Both the position numbers and the translations under genes were made by a program. Positions 44,743 to 57,984 of a stretch of 64,000 bases of DNA are shown here, piece by piece. Each line of letters opens with the position of its first letter. The first letter of the stretch is position 1. The notes under the pieces are model-generated. The model ran no database searches. It was not told where the DNA came from and was given only the letters and a program-made list of their open reading frames with translations. Source of the stretch: Phallus indusiatus (Eukaryota; Basidiomycota; Agaricomycetes; Phallales; Phallaceae); the NCBI GenBank assembly GCA_027605045.1, contig JAQFWX010000026.1:372001-436000 (forward strand), written 5' to 3'.

Positions 44743-47142
44743 ATGAAGCAGTGGCAGTTCTCATATCTGCCAGACGCTGAAGAGCGGAAAGACGCACGGA
44801 CAAGACGCTGTCGAGCTCTAAAACCAACATTCTGCTTGTTTTTATTGGTCCTAGTTCTCTCAACCATGACGCTCTACACGGCCTTTATACATTCATCCAT
44901 TCTGCTCAAAGCTAGCCTGTCGTTTTCGCATTCGGACATATTTGATGAAGATTGGACATCTCTTTCAGTTGGGACTGTGAAATGGACATCATGCCCTAAT
45001 TCTTCACCAGGTCTGGAAAGAATGGAATGCGGCTTTGTTATGTGAATCTGTATTGCAATGTTTATTTAACATTTACTTATCCTTCTGCATCTCGAAGCGC
45101 GCCTCTGGACTACCTAAACCATGATGCAGGGGTAGCCAGAGTTGCGTTAGCTCGGCTGAAAGCTACCAAGACACCCAGGAAGGGCATGGTACTGTTTAAT
45201 CCAGGTGAATTAGGCCCAGCCACAAGTTTTCGTTATCACTAAATTACTATCAAGGCGGTCCTGGAGGATCTGGTGTTGATTTACTTGTCCGCACCGGTCC
45301 TTCTCTGCAGTATACGGTCGGCGAAGATTACGATGCCGTCAGCTTTGATCCTCGTGGAATCGGTAGAACCCTGTACGTAAATCTCAGCGAATCAAATTCA
45401 TATCTCTTTCTAATCTTCTTCCTTAGGCCACTAGTGCAATGTTTCACTCCAGAAGACTACGAATTATTCAAGATCAACACGGTTTTAGATACAGGATATG
45501 ATATCCGGCCGAACTTATCGGATCCCAGAACGCGTGACCATTTACTCGCCCAGCAACGGAACGCAGATAGTCTGTATAAAACACAATACGAGGCGTGCGG
45601 TCGCGCTATGGGTGATAAACTTGGATATATGGGAACTAGTACAGTCGCACGGGATATCGATTTTATTACCAGGGTTTTGGAAGGCGAGCAGACGCCCATG
45701 TAATACTCAAGCTTACCATTCAAAGTTCTCACTAACGTTTCTTTTTCAAATAGTAATTTCTACGGCTTCAGCTACGGAACCACTATAGGAATGTATCTTG
45801 TGAATATGTAAGTAATGTATATTTCTTCAAGCTTACAAGAGTTTTAACCTATAATTAGGTTCCCCGACCGTGTTGGTCGCGTGGTTATTGATGGAGTAGG
45901 GGATGCCGTCACCTGGGTTGGTATGTAACAAAATCCATTTTTAAATTGCAAATCAGACTTACGTATGATAGAAACACCTTCATACACTTGGTACAGGGAC
46001 TGGCTAGATTCCGCCGAAGCCACGTACGACCTTTTCCTAAGCGAATGCTCGAAGGTGCGGAAACTTTTGTATTATTGTTTGTTTTTTTGTCGCTAAGCTG
46101 CTTCTTAATGATAAAGGCCGGACCCTCGGTCTGTCCTCTCACCCAAATGAAAAATGAAGATCCCTCGGCTGTCAAGAAGCGTATTGATGACTTCTTCGCG
46201 CAACTGTATTTTGAGCCTTTATCAGTCCCCGATGCCACACGTCCAGGTGTTCTCACACAAGGAAGAGGATTGTGTAAATATATAAATTTTCTCATTTAAA
46301 ACTTACACTAACAGCTCAATGCTACATGACCCAGCCCAGCTTTTCAAAACCTTGCAAACCCCCTTGACATGGCGCGACACAGCAGTTATGCTCAACAGCG
46401 CTATGAAAGGAAACGCCTCTGCATTGCTCAGCGCAGCGCAACCCATTAAGAACACTTTACCGCGTTCGGCTGTATCTTGCAATGACAATATTCCTCAAAA
46501 AATAGCTCCTACCGCTGAAGAAGTTGTGGATGAGTTTTTGTATTTGTTAAAGCACGTATCACGCTTTGGCGTCTCTGTCGTTATGACAGAGCCCGACGCT
46601 GGATGTCAGTTCTGGCCCGTCACACCCCCGGAGAGGTTTAATGGCCCCTGGAATCATACTTTGTCTTACCCTATTCTGATTCATAGCAATTTGGTGAGCG
46701 TTTTAAGCCCCGAGAGATACTGGGTGGATATTAATGGGCTTATTTCATTCTCTCAGTTAGATCCCGTGACACCTTTGTCAAATGGTAGAGCAAGCAAGGC
46801 ACTTCTAGGAGACTCGTCCCGATTGGTTCTACGAGAAGGTCCCGGAGTAAGTTTTCATATTTGGCGATATCCTAGCATTTCACTTTAATCGACATTTTTT
46901 TTTTGGCGTAGCATTGTTCTATATCCGTTCCTTCTCTTTGTATAGCCAAAATCAATCAACAATATTTCGCGACAGGAGCATTACCCGAAGATGATTTCCT
47001 ATGCGGAATCGACGCACCATTATTCCCTAGCACTAAGAACTCTCCGGAAACATCTTTATCGGCTGATGACCAAGTATTGATGAAGCATTTGTATATTCTC
47101 AGCGACTATGCCAGTCACATTGAAGTACCTCGGATGCGTTAG
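44743..47142 (+). CDS. Membrane-anchored alpha/beta hydrolase, TAP-like (tripeptidyl aminopeptidase-type)
   Basis: Start MKQWQFSYLPDAEERKDART is a cytosolic head, followed by one membrane segment (CLFLLVLVLSTMTLYTAFI). The hydrolase core follows: ECGFV, APLDYLNHDAG, KGMVLFNPGGPGGSGVD (oxyanion loop), YDAVSFDPRGIGRT, then the nucleophile elbow FYGFSYGTTIGMYL (Ser in GxSxG), FPDRVGRVVIDGV. Catalytic Asp is in LDPVTPLSNG and His in GPGHCS, both in the C-terminal TAP-like part, which ends near RMR-stop at 47140-47142. About eight introns, all in phase; exon with SYTWYRDWLDSAEATYDLFL begins after an internal acceptor GATAG. Bacterial TAP enzymes release N-terminal tripeptides; substrate here unknown. 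All triad residues are kept. Confidence 0.8.
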
Positions 47143-48409
47143 GTTCGCAGCTGCAAACCAAGGTTTGTAATATATCAAATAACAATTTTACCATGGACGC
47201 TCTTAACTGCACTGCATTCTGATATGAGTATGTACTTTTCCTTTTATTCTTTTCCTTTGAGATACGAAATTTATGACATCCTCTAACATTGACAAGCGGT
47301 GCAGTTTAGTGTCCATAATACCCCGAATAAAATTGATCAAATCTCCGAGTGCCTCTTAAGGGGCCCATCTCAAATTCAATGGGCAACGTGATTTGGATGA
47401 CAAGATCCTTTTCAACGAGCGTGTCAAACAACTACATGAGTTTTCATTGAAATAATGCGCATTAGGCCACATCAAATTGAAGTTTAGCGACTGAAAAAAG
47501 AAAACAGCCGAAAATCACGTATCGCAACCACATCTCAACTCAAGTTCAGCCAGTATGAGCACTTATGGTAATGGATGTGGATACTAGTTGAAAATGGCCC
47601 TGCGCAGAGGTAGAGATTAAAATATGAGCTAAAGTGATCTAAATCCATGAGAAACGCTAGCTCGTTTCGGATTTTTTTTCATGATGATCGGAAGCAGGGT
47701 CTCCCGAGTATTGAAATTGGAAAGCAATAGTTATGCTTCCAGTGTTTCTTTGGGTTTCGTGTTCTTTAAACAGCGCGGCGTGTAGAAATTAGATCCTTTC
47801 TACTGCTTCCATTCACAGTCGCAGGGGCGCACGTCACAATTATTAGTATCGGTCAAGGTCAGCATTAATATGTATCCATACTCCGCTTTATCTTAAATTA
47901 TCCTGACAGATCTTTGATGGACCTTGGAATACAGAGCCGAGATCAGTCATTCTAATTGGTGTACCTTATTTCAATGCGAATGTCCCACTGTAACTTGCCA
48001 CGGAAACCTGAAGGCCCCATGGCAAAACTCGAACCATATAAAACAAGGTGTCTTTTTGCTAAAAATTGACTTGACGAGCTTGTTGCTGAAAACTAAGTTT
48101 TTTTTCAAGTCATAATTCACCATGGTGAATGCCACAGCAAGGCACTTGAAAGCCGCACAATGATCCAATTCATTACTTCGTGCGAAAACATCATTCCCCT
48201 TCCCCTTTTGCTTGCCTTGATTGTTCCGGTTGTTCAGGCGCGCTCATCGTCATAGCATGAGATAATTGACTGTTACTCATTAACATTGACCGCAGGGTAT
48301 TATGCCGACCCGGAGCAGCAAACGGTCTCAACTCATCTCACCACATCCATGAGAACCTATTAAATCCGGCTCGATAATCCCGAAGAGATTACTTTTTCTT
48401 TTTCTCCCC
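47143..48409. other. Intergenic, no gene recognised
   Basis: No ORF with motif support. The right end is the upstream region of DUF6533 copy G. Confidence 0.45.
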
Positions 48410-50370
48410 ATGGCTTCATTAATCTCTCTAATAGAATTATTCCGAGAGACTTTATACCAAATTTATACCGTTAATTATATTACAGGTACGTCGTCATTAA
48501 CGAAACTCGAGTAGACGGGATCATTGAACGTAAATTTCCCAGTCGCAGCATTCACAGTGCTTTTGTATGATGCTTTTCTGAGTTTTTCTAGAGAGGTACG
48601 TGTACTTACAATGTCTCTATGAATACACATTACTAAAGAACGCCTGATTCAAGGTGGAGTTTATATGGAGGTCAGTGGACCCTCCAATTACACGCTACAC
48701 CTGTTTCTCGCTTTCTCTAAATAAATTTGTCAGAAAACCATTTTCTTTCCCAAAAAGCCTTTACCTCGTTTCGCGATATTATGGACTTTTGAGCTTAGGG
48801 TGAGAAAAGCGCTTTGGGAGTACACGTACAATTTTAAAGAATGACATACTGACGCTGTTTTTAGAACGATACTATTTAGTAAACCCAGTCAATTACTGCG
48901 CTTTCAATTAATCTAACGTTTCACAGTGTCGATACTGTCGGATAGATCTTTAAGCGTAAGCTGAGCCCTTATTCTGTACCATCGCTTACCCATACAACTC
49001 ACCTTCGCCGCATAGAGGTAAATCTATGCACTTTATTTTGAAACACCTTACTAATTCAAAGCTCTTAGCTGCCATATTTTCTTAATTTCAGCCAGCAGGT
49101 GCGTCCAAAAGTTGATGAGTCGCTCGTATCTGACAAACACCGCTCATCATAGTGTGGGGCCACAAATAGTAGAAATGGCCGTGAATGCTATTCTTTTTCT
49201 ACGTATTTGTGCGTTATACGGCAAGAGCAAAAAAGGTTCGTGACACACATGAAGCTCGTTTTTTTCTCATCAAGATATCATTTTAGTAATATATTTAATA
49301 CTCCCACTATACTTGGGTAAGCCGGGTTTGCCAATAAGAATCGCAAATATTCACAAATTCTCTAACATGATTTCACTAGCGGAAATCGTGGTATTTTCAT
49401 GAGCTTATTTTTAAAATATCACAAAATATTCACTCGCTCATACTAGTGTATATTCTATGGTGGTATTACAGCTGGCGTACGGGATGCTAAAGGTTTAATG
49501 GATTTACCGCTTGGTATCTCGGTTCCTGGATGCTATCTTTATGTCAGGGAGACAAGTTCATTTAAATTTACCGTTGTCGCTTGGTAAACTTTGATCAATT
49601 CTTCAATTCTTCCAATATCAATATCAATTTTTTTTAACCCTTTTCTAAGGGTTCCTGCTCTTTTTCTATCAGGTATACAGCCCTCCTTCGTGCTAAAGAT
49701 ACAATCCGAGAATGACATCATATTTCTTCGTGAGCTGTATTTTTCGGATTATCACTTTATAAGGTATATGAAAAGGCGATCGCGAATTACGCTCCATCTG
49801 GGATGCTCCACCAAAAACCCAAACTTCCTAAACTCATGCGAGTGATTTTGCGAGACGGAGTCATTTTCTACTTTGTGTAAGGCACTGAAACCACGAGATA
49901 GTGTTTTATAATTTTATGCTGATAGAAACAATCCAGAAACACGTGTAGGGGTCTATTTTTGAAATGACCGAAATGACGGTTAACCCTCGGGCTTCCTAGT
50001 TGTCACTATTCTCGGTGCTGCGCTAATTATCCGAGTACATAGCCCTATCATAGGCTTTGTCCCGCCGTATGTTCAACTAATCGCTTTACGACCCTCCCAT
50101 CTCATGCTACCTCATATCATAGAGTAGATATCATGGTTTATTCACTTTGTGTAAATGCAACTTTACTCATCTTCCTTTATTTTTGAAATTCTAACTTCCG
50201 CGGCATCTTAGGGTTGCCACTTCCTTCTTAACTTTTACGAAACAGCAAAGGATAGCTCAAACTCAGAAGCGCAAGTTACCGGTGTACATGTTGCTTTTAG
50301 ATCCCCAGGTAAAAACGTGATCGAGTCTGAATCGTCAGGTACTACTATTTCAGCTCAGGAAGCTGTCTAA
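48410..50370 (+). CDS. DUF6533 membrane protein, array copy G
   Basis: Start MASLISLIELFRETLYQIYT; stop TAA at 50368-50370 after ISAQEAV. Blocks: VAAFTVLLYDAFLSFSRE, KPFSFPKSLYLVSRYYGLL, SILSDRSLS, SCHIFLISAS, VEMAVNAILFLRICALYG, CIFYGGITAGVRDAKGLMDL, SLYKVYEKAI, ILRDGVIFYFV, LGAALIIRV, CHFLLNFYETAKDSS. Microexons: 14 nt (AACGATACTATTTA), 2 nt at 49016-49017, 11 nt (CGGAAATCGTG), 8 nt (AAACACGT, with a GTAGGG donor). The last exon is shorter than in A. It is nearer to copy H than to the A/B/E group. Confidence 0.78.
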
Positions 50371-50445
50371 CAAACATATTTATTGAAAATACATGTATTT
50401 TTATTACAACATTAATTCAATCCCGCTATTTTAAAAGCACATAAT

Positions 50446-53400
50446 CTAAAATGCTTCATATATGTTAAGACACGGGTTGCAATGTTGGGTAGAGAACATC
50501 AAGCTGAAGTCTTGGATGTTGAGTTTGTTTCGTTCACTTGCATGTTGAATAACGGCGGCCCATTCTTTCGAGGGCCAGCTAGCCCAAAAACCATACCGCC
50601 AAGCCTATAAACAAAATTATCAATGATTAAAACCAACATCGAGCCAGGAGAAACATACAGCAGCTGAAATTTACCAATGCAGCTCCCATTGCAGCGCACA
50701 GCATTCTCGAGGCGACCGGCGACCCAGACCCAGCCGCCCTAGAAATAACAGCGAATACCGCCGCGGCTGTAACAGAGATGTTTGAACCCATACTGAAAGT
50801 AAAAAAGGAAAAATTGGGAAGTCGACTGTCTGGTAGAATGCTTAAACCGTATTGCACCACCGCGCCAATACTGGCTATGTTACCGACCCATGATTGGCCA
50901 GTGTAGAATGATATAAGGAAGCCTGCTCCTTGCATAATGGCGCCTATGACTCGGAAGAGAAGCTAAGCCATCATAAACGTACAAGTCATTTAATATGATA
51001 TACGGGCTCCGGAGAAAGACTTACCGATAGTGCAGCCATACCTTCATGACCTTCGTACTCCTGATTGAAGTTGGCTATATATACGCCAACGTTGATTGCA
51101 ACGCAGAAGAGCATGATGGTACAGAGAATTGCTTGTATAATCCTCCGGAATCGACCAGATCCCGAGGAGGGATTAGAGCTTGGGCTATGTTCTGTTTTGG
51201 GCAGCAAGGGCTTTTCGTGGTGATTCCAAAGTGGAAGCTCTCGCTCGACGCGCCCTGTCGTAGCGAGTGTCCCACCACCGCCGGAAAGACAACTGGTAAT
51301 TGAGTCTCGAACAGAGGAGAAGGCATTAGAGAATTTGTCGGAGATGTCATTTAGTCCATCGCTCACTGAGAATGTACGCTGCATCAACAACGGCTCGTAT
51401 TAGACAAAAAAAAAACAAGACCAAAATACCGTCGGAATGATCGTGCATTAAATCTACAGAGGCATCCAATACCTGCAATATGGAAGAGATCAGAGATGCG
51501 AAAGCATCAAATCGCTGAGCCAACAAAAGCACGTTTGTCAGAGAGAAGCGATGAACTGTTGACATGATTTAACACTACCTCTGACGAAAGGCTAACGAAG
51601 AAAGCCCAGATAGAGAAAGTAGCCTGTTTAGGCTCTGCTGCGCCTAGGTCACCTCCTTTGACTGCCTGACCATCGCTACTAAAGTCTCGACTCTCGAAGC
51701 TGATATCATCTGGCACACTCTCAGATGGACCATCCCAAGGTGTTTCGAAGGATTTCGTAGTTGCTTGTAAGGTAGTGATCGGTAAAACACTGGCAACAAG
51801 CGTAGCCGGTTCTTTCTCTTTCTCTTGTGTCTTTTTCTTCGGAGAAACGGCGTTAACGGCGGTCAATTTCTCTTCTTTCTTCAAGGATGATTTACAGATC
51901 CTCGATAGTAGACTGTTCTCTTTCGGAGTACACATATCGGATATCTGCTCCTTTGAGGGGAAGTATTTCGAAGGGTCGCCAAGCATATCGGACGCGAAAG
52001 GCGTCTTTCCGTATATCGTCCCATAATACACATTAGCACCGAAAGCGGGGATAATGGTAAGCATATTGATGAGCGAGAGTTCCGTATCCCCCATGAAGGC
52101 TTCCCAGATGTCGCTTAGTATAGGAAGTTTAATAGGTGCGGACAATATTTTGACAAGTTCTCCGATAATATCCGGCAGAAGCACCATTAACGTCTTTGCA
52201 GCGGTACGAATAAAGCTGAATAAGGTCCATAGCGTGTCCCCGAAAATATGTCCTAGTGCAGTCCAAAGTTTCTGTTTACCCGTGGCAACAGAAGATACCT
52301 TCTCCACTACACTCTTCAAAAGTTTCGCTAAATTCTCCGCTTCTTCACTGATACCATTGAGTAATGCACGCTCCACGACCTTCAGAAGTCCTGTGAAATC
52401 TGGAAGCTTGATCTCGTCGCCAATTATGTCGTCTACTTGTTCCATTAACCAAGCCAGGGGATTAAACTTCATTATAAACTTCATTAGTGGATTATGGAAG
52501 ATGAAACCGAATGTCTTGCTAAGCCAAGACTCTTTTTGATTTTCGGGCTTTGCGCCAGGCTCGATGTCATCTCGATGATCAGGGACGAACTCTTTAAGAA
52601 TGTCGCTCATCCCATCGAGAAGCTGATCGATGATGGGCCGGCAGACAACAAATAAATCTTGTGCGAACGTCAAGCCACGGCAGATAGTTTGGGACATGGC
52701 CTAAAAGAAAGAGATGAGTATACGTATGACAATGAAATATGACAATCATTAGAAACGGACCAACTGAGTCTCCTTCAATTTATCCATGTCAAAAATGAAG
52801 CCCAGCCAGTCGAGGAAACCCGTCATATCAATATTGAAAGCGGTTTTCAGGAACCCCGCCACGCTGCAGGAAAATGCTAAGTCACCAAAAGACGAAACAC
52901 CTGCACGCCAGTGTATAGAATTCACTCACCATCCGACTGCACCCGCAATAGTAGATATCACAAATTTGAATACTTTCCCGTTAATCCATAGCACTAACTT
53001 GACCACTTTACTGACAACGCTCAAGGCGAATTTGAATCCGGCTTGAAGTGCTCTCTTCGTACTTTCCCACACGTCTCCTATAAATTCGGCAACATCCTCC
53101 GCGGCATTCAAAAACCAATTATCACTGGATTTGACGATTTTTCCATCCGACATTTGGGAAAAGGCAACGTTCCCGGCGTTCGAAGTAGAGTTGGCAGTAC
53201 CACCAGCATTTGGGATGATATCCTTTCCAGCGTCGCTATCGACGGCATGCACAACGCTCCCGAACTGAGAGAGAACGCTCGCCACAGCGCCAAAGTTGGC
53301 CGATTCACTGAATTGAATAGGTTTACCGGTGGTGGTCGTAGCATTTTTTAGTGACTCTGGCGTGGTATACTGAGACAATTGAGAGATGACTCGTTGAGAT

Positions 53401-55830
53401 GGGTGAATAGTGATAGAGGCCTCGCCGAAAAGATTCAAGGACAATTGATAAGTTGAACCTGCAAGAGAATCGTCGACTTTTTGAATGATGGTCAGGCAAC
53501 CGGAGTTGTCCGTGGTGACAGTTACAGGCCGTTTGCTCAACACATGAGTGAGCTCATTGACTGTTACGTACACAAAATCCGAAGTAAGGGTCTGTCATAC
53601 GAATTACAATATGAAGGGCGTCAGTTTGGGTTACGTCGTGTGGTTACTGACAATATACGTACACATGGGTAATCGGAAATAGGTCTTTCCGTCTTTGAAT
53701 TGCACATTGTGATCGTTGTGACATACGCCGGAAAGCTGATTGCCCGCACTTTTGTGTCAGCAGAGGGTAGAACTGACATGACGGACTCATGCCACATGTA
53801 AGATTCAGGAGAGCGCCACAAGTGCTTAATTTCATTCCCTGCCACGCTGGTGACGTACATGAGCTCTGTTGAGCCGGCTTGAACGTTGTATTGCACAGAT
53901 AACCTTTCAACGTCTGCGCGGATTGGTAACCCTGAAATTTTCCATTTGACCTTTGAGGACAGCAGCTTTTCTCGGAGGCCTTCGAGATAGTACAGCTCCC
54001 CCACGTCAGATACCGCGAAAAGGATTATACTCTTCTTATATTCTGACACGACAACTTGCTTAAAGGATATCGACTCTAAAAAGACTTGTGGTTCCGCATC
54101 TGGATGTTGGTACGGGAAAAAGCCAATTCCCTTTTCAGCAGCGACAAAAAGGTCCGAGAAAGCATCTTTTGGACTGGGTGTGGAGCAAATACCCGACACG
54201 CGCCCTAGTTTGGCAAGATCAAGTTGTACGGAGTGTGTGCTGGGGGCATTGTCGAAGGAGCATCCCATACTTTGTTCCGCATCCTCGCGACGGTACAGAA
54301 CGAAGCAACCCGTGCCAACACCCCCAGGCAGCTTCCCAGGCTGAATATCCAAAATGTTCTTGTAAACCTCTGGCGGTGCTGCAGGATGGGTCGTGGTGGC
54401 ATCATCGGGCCGAGAAGGGATAGTATAGTGGACGGCAAGAGATTCCCTCGTAGCTTGTGTTCCTACAACTATGGCTGCATTGCCATCCGGTTCAATACTG
54501 CCACATGACACCGAGTTGAATATGCAAGAACCCAAATGGTTTGGGAAAGATCGAAGGTCCCATTTGATATCTGTTCTGGCGTTCTTAGTGACAATTTTAT
54601 GAGAGACTAAAACCGAACACACCTGTGGGATTGAAATCCTTGGTTGATACAGCACATGTGAATAGCTTTTGTTGTCGTCCAGATGATTCTACGACAACGG
54701 CTAGCACAAGCCATGATAAATTATCATTTGTAAGAGGACTTTGTTGAGAATCGAATGTGACAATTGTAGCGCCATCCTCGGGAGTAATGTTGTAGCTTTC
54801 CCAGGTTAAAGCAGCGCCGTTCCGGTAGCGAAGACAGTAGAGCCGCTAGCAACGTCCAAGACGCGAATAAGTCCTCTGATGTAGGTAAAAAGACAAATAA
54901 AACATACTTTGTCATCTCCTGTAGAAAATAAGATTGGTTGGCCAAATGCATCCTGGACAAGAGCGAGCTTGGACGTTCCTCGAAATGGAGAGATGGGTGC
55001 GGTATGTGTCGTAAATTCGGAGCAGACTTTAAGAGAGACAGTGGCATCTTTACTGGCCTCTCGTTCGATTTCTCCACTATCAGCAGAAATAAAATCAATT
55101 GGGGCCGGAACGTTAGTGCTGAATTCGAGGATGGGAGTAAGTTGAGTTGCGGCGTTCATGACAGGATTGAATCTGGTGATGTTGCTACTCTTCATTTCAT
55201 TGTTTTTATCTTTCCATCGGTTCAGGGCAGAAGTATTCAACCCATGCAAGATATGTTACAGGCACCAGATGACGGGAATGGGCGGATTGTAAGTTCTTGG
55301 GTACTGGTCATGGTAAGTTGTGTCGGAGCAAGATACATAAGCGTCGTTTCCGTGACATGTTGGACATGTGACATCCGAACATTACCTCCACACCCGCACT
55401 CCACAATTGCAACTTTTCCTCTTCTAGTTCCAAAGAAAAGGCGTTCAGAGATGCGAACAGAGATGATGGCTTTACGACAGCCTATAATAGGTCCAACACA
55501 CAGAAACCTAGGCACGCTGTCCTTGGCAACTGTTTATGCGACTTTCTCCTGGATAAGGCACATTCCGTTCGTCACTAAACTGGAACGAGCATGCACACCG
55601 TGTATACTGAGGTTCCTGTTGAACTTCAAGCTGCTTGGCCATCGTATATTTCCATTTTCTCTCGGGCCTTTCATCTCGCCGATGCCTGAGGTGAGTTTTA
55701 GATCGATGGCGACAGGTACCGTGCCTCTGATCATGAAAAGTTTCCTCAATAGCTCCTTGATGGAAGTTTTACCCCTGTTCAACTCTATATAAATGTGCCA
55801 AGGCATCGCGTTCAACACATTCATCTGCAC
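50446..55830 (-). CDS. Very large fungal protein of unknown function, beta-rich N-terminus and helical membrane-type C-terminus; apparently damaged
   Basis: Minus-strand exons read in order: TVPVAIDLKLTSGIGEMKG, ISERLFFGTRRGKVAIVE, TQLTPILEFSTNVPAPIDFI, LALVQDAFGQPILFS, WESYNITPEDGATIVTF, TDIKWDLRSFPNHLGSCIF, GGVGTGCFVLYRREDAEQSM, SVSDVGELYYLEG-like, SDFVYVTVNELTHVLSKRPV, TDNSGCLTIIQKVDDSL, then helices (GDVWESTKRALQAGFKFALS, GFLDWLGFIFDMDKLKETQ, PLMKFIMKFNPLAWLMEQV) and a C-terminal segment with four hydrophobic stretches (ILCTIMLFCVAINVGVYIAN, GAGFLISFYTGQSWVG). I recall this family from other fungi but know no function. Frame breaks: in-frame TAA at 55534-55536 and a shift near 54800. The C-terminal membrane part could be a separate gene. 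Possible starts at 55830 and 55806. Confidence 0.5.
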
Positions 55831-55837
55831 TCATCAT

Positions 55838-57984
55838 ATGGCAACTGCAACACCTAACACCCTCAACGAGTTCGACATCGTTCTGTCTCTCACTGAGGCT
55901 GCCCTTAATGCCCAGTTCCTCCATCTCTTCCTTACTGAAATCGACGATGAAGAATCATCGGAAGACGACACTTCACAACAGACGATAACCAAGTACCTTA
56001 TTGACCATACTTTCACACTGAAGGCCAGTGCGAAGAGCAAGGCTGGCATTTTTGGACATATTGAGTGTCCGCGCGTCGACATGAACTTGGGAGACGGTAA
56101 TGACAAGAAGCGTACCGTCCGAATTGTTATCAAATTCCTACATAACAAGCCTGGAACAACTGGTGACAAAGACGCAGGCATTCCAGCGTATGATCCTATA
56201 TTTGATAGCGTGTTCAAATACTGGGACTCGGATGACGATGATAGACAGTTGATCTCCAAGGCAATCAATGGCTGGAGTTTTGCGATTGAAGCAAATCTCG
56301 GAAAAGCAGATATCCAGGATATCGAAGCACGTACGTTTATCCATATCATTTTTCTCTGAAGCGTTTATATTTTCCTTTGTGATGTGTAGGTTATCTTCAT
56401 CCAGACACCTACGCTAAACTAAAAAAAGGTGTGGACGAGCATCTGTTCCAGCCTAGTTCACTGTTTTGTCTGTTCGAATCTGGTCATATTTCACGCAGCT
56501 TTGCTCTCTACGACGAGCAGGGCAAACGCGTCTATGATAACGCCGAAAACAACATGCTGGTCGATCAGTTTCTCGGCCGCGTCCTTAGTCGATTTAGCCA
56601 TCCTCCTCCGCCTCCTGCGAATAATGCTCAAGGATCTGATATTGCCATACTAGGGCGAGGGCTTCCTACGCCTCAGAATCCATTCGTTCTTGGATATGGT
56701 ATCTCGCAGCCGGATCCAAAGCCTCTTCCTTCCGAACCTCATTTCAATCCGCAAAACTTTCAGTTCAGCGTCACCCATGCCCCTAATGGTTTCGGAACAC
56801 TGAACTTCCTCATGTTGCTAAACCCCATCCAAGACATCAACAACGTGGAGAAGAACTTGAACGCAGGATTGTTCTCTACTCCCTTCCTCAATCGTATCGG
56901 CGCAGCTACCCCTCACCCAAAACTCGGCATCCCTCAATACGACAGCGTCATGGTGTTCTCAGCAGGCGTATTCAAGTCGGAGTATATGGCCAAGTGTCTC
57001 CAGCCTGTGTTCAAAATCCCACTCCCCTCCTTCCCTGATCGCAGCGTCGAGATCAAGGAAGATAAGGTCTCTTATCCTGCAGTAAATGCATATGAGCACG
57101 TCATCCATTGGGAATCGGGATATATTACAGGCGTTACGGGCTTAGGACGAGATCATTACTGGGGTGAAAACGCAGTCAACGTCAAAGTGAAGAGTACTTA
57201 TAACGAAGAAACAATGCCTGTCAGCGCACAGCGGCAGATTACCATCGACTTGAAGTGTACTTTGACTGTGCATTACAGAGAGGAGACAATCTCTTCGTGG
57301 AAAAGTGCTATCTGTCTTGGAAACATACTTCGCAATACCTGATATCTTTTTCTTTTCAGATAAACTACTACTTCAATTTTCCGATAGTAGCTTCACTTCG
57401 GATCTCGTCGTTCCTTTCCAAACACGCTTCATAGTTTCTACAGGCCCACAAGGAAAGTGGACATTTACGAGGGATTATGATCCGAAATACACTTCATTTC
57501 CTCCTATGGAAGACGATCCCGACCACCCCGGAAAGAAACGGTTGCAGATTAATGCGGAACCCAATTCTGGAAAGCCAGGCCTTATGGCAACACAATCTCA
57601 CACGGGTGCAATGGCATTCCAAGGCATCAATACTTAGTACGTTCACACACACACAATTATGCTATCATCTCAAAAAAGTTGTTTGACTGGGCAGCGGGGT
57701 TCACAAAATATTCTGCAAGTACATTGGTGGAGTAGCTGAAAATATCCTAGCATCTTTCGAGGAGCAACTAAAAGGTTCTCTGGAAAGTTTGGCAACAAAA
57801 ATAGTCATGCCCGTAAGTGAAGCCATCTTCGCTCAGTAATAATTAATCAATCATCAATCTCTTGCAGGCAGGGAATGTGTTCACGTTTACTGGTCTGAGC
57901 ATGGACAAAGATCACCATGTTTACAGTCTGATGAAGTACCAAACACAGTTCGGGGGCGAACAGCACGGGGTAGTAAATTCGTGA
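55838..57984 (+). CDS. Protein of unknown function divergent to the large gene, probably frame-shifted near its 3' end
   Basis: Start MATATPNTLNEFDIVLSLTE at 55838. Exon 1 runs to 56328 (DIQDIEA), then exon 2 RYLHPDTYAKLKKGVDEHLF, ESGHISRSFALYDEQGKRVY, HPPPPPANN, PHFNPQNFQFSVTHAPNGF, YEHVIHWESGYITGV, ITIDLKCTLTVHYRE; exon 3 LLLQFSDSSFTSDLVV, GPQGKWTFTRDYDPKYTSF. The 3' part has LFDWAAGFTKYSASTLVE, then a one-base shift (about 57733) before AENILASFEEQLKGSLESLA, and a last exon AGNVFTFTGLSMDKDHHVYS to a TGA at 57982-57984. The start (FDIV...ALNAQF) faintly recalls lipid-binding TULIP/P47-type proteins; this is a guess. Its 5' end nearly touches that of the large minus-strand gene. Confidence 0.5.

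Noticed and set aside
45920..46010. Apparent frame break in the TAP-like hydrolase before DWLDSAEA
   Set aside because: An acceptor further upstream (GATAG) yields SYTWYRDWLDS in phase, so the gene is intact.
51775..52539. Plus-strand ORFs opposite the large minus-strand gene
   Set aside because: Shadow frames of a long coding exon without motifs of their own.
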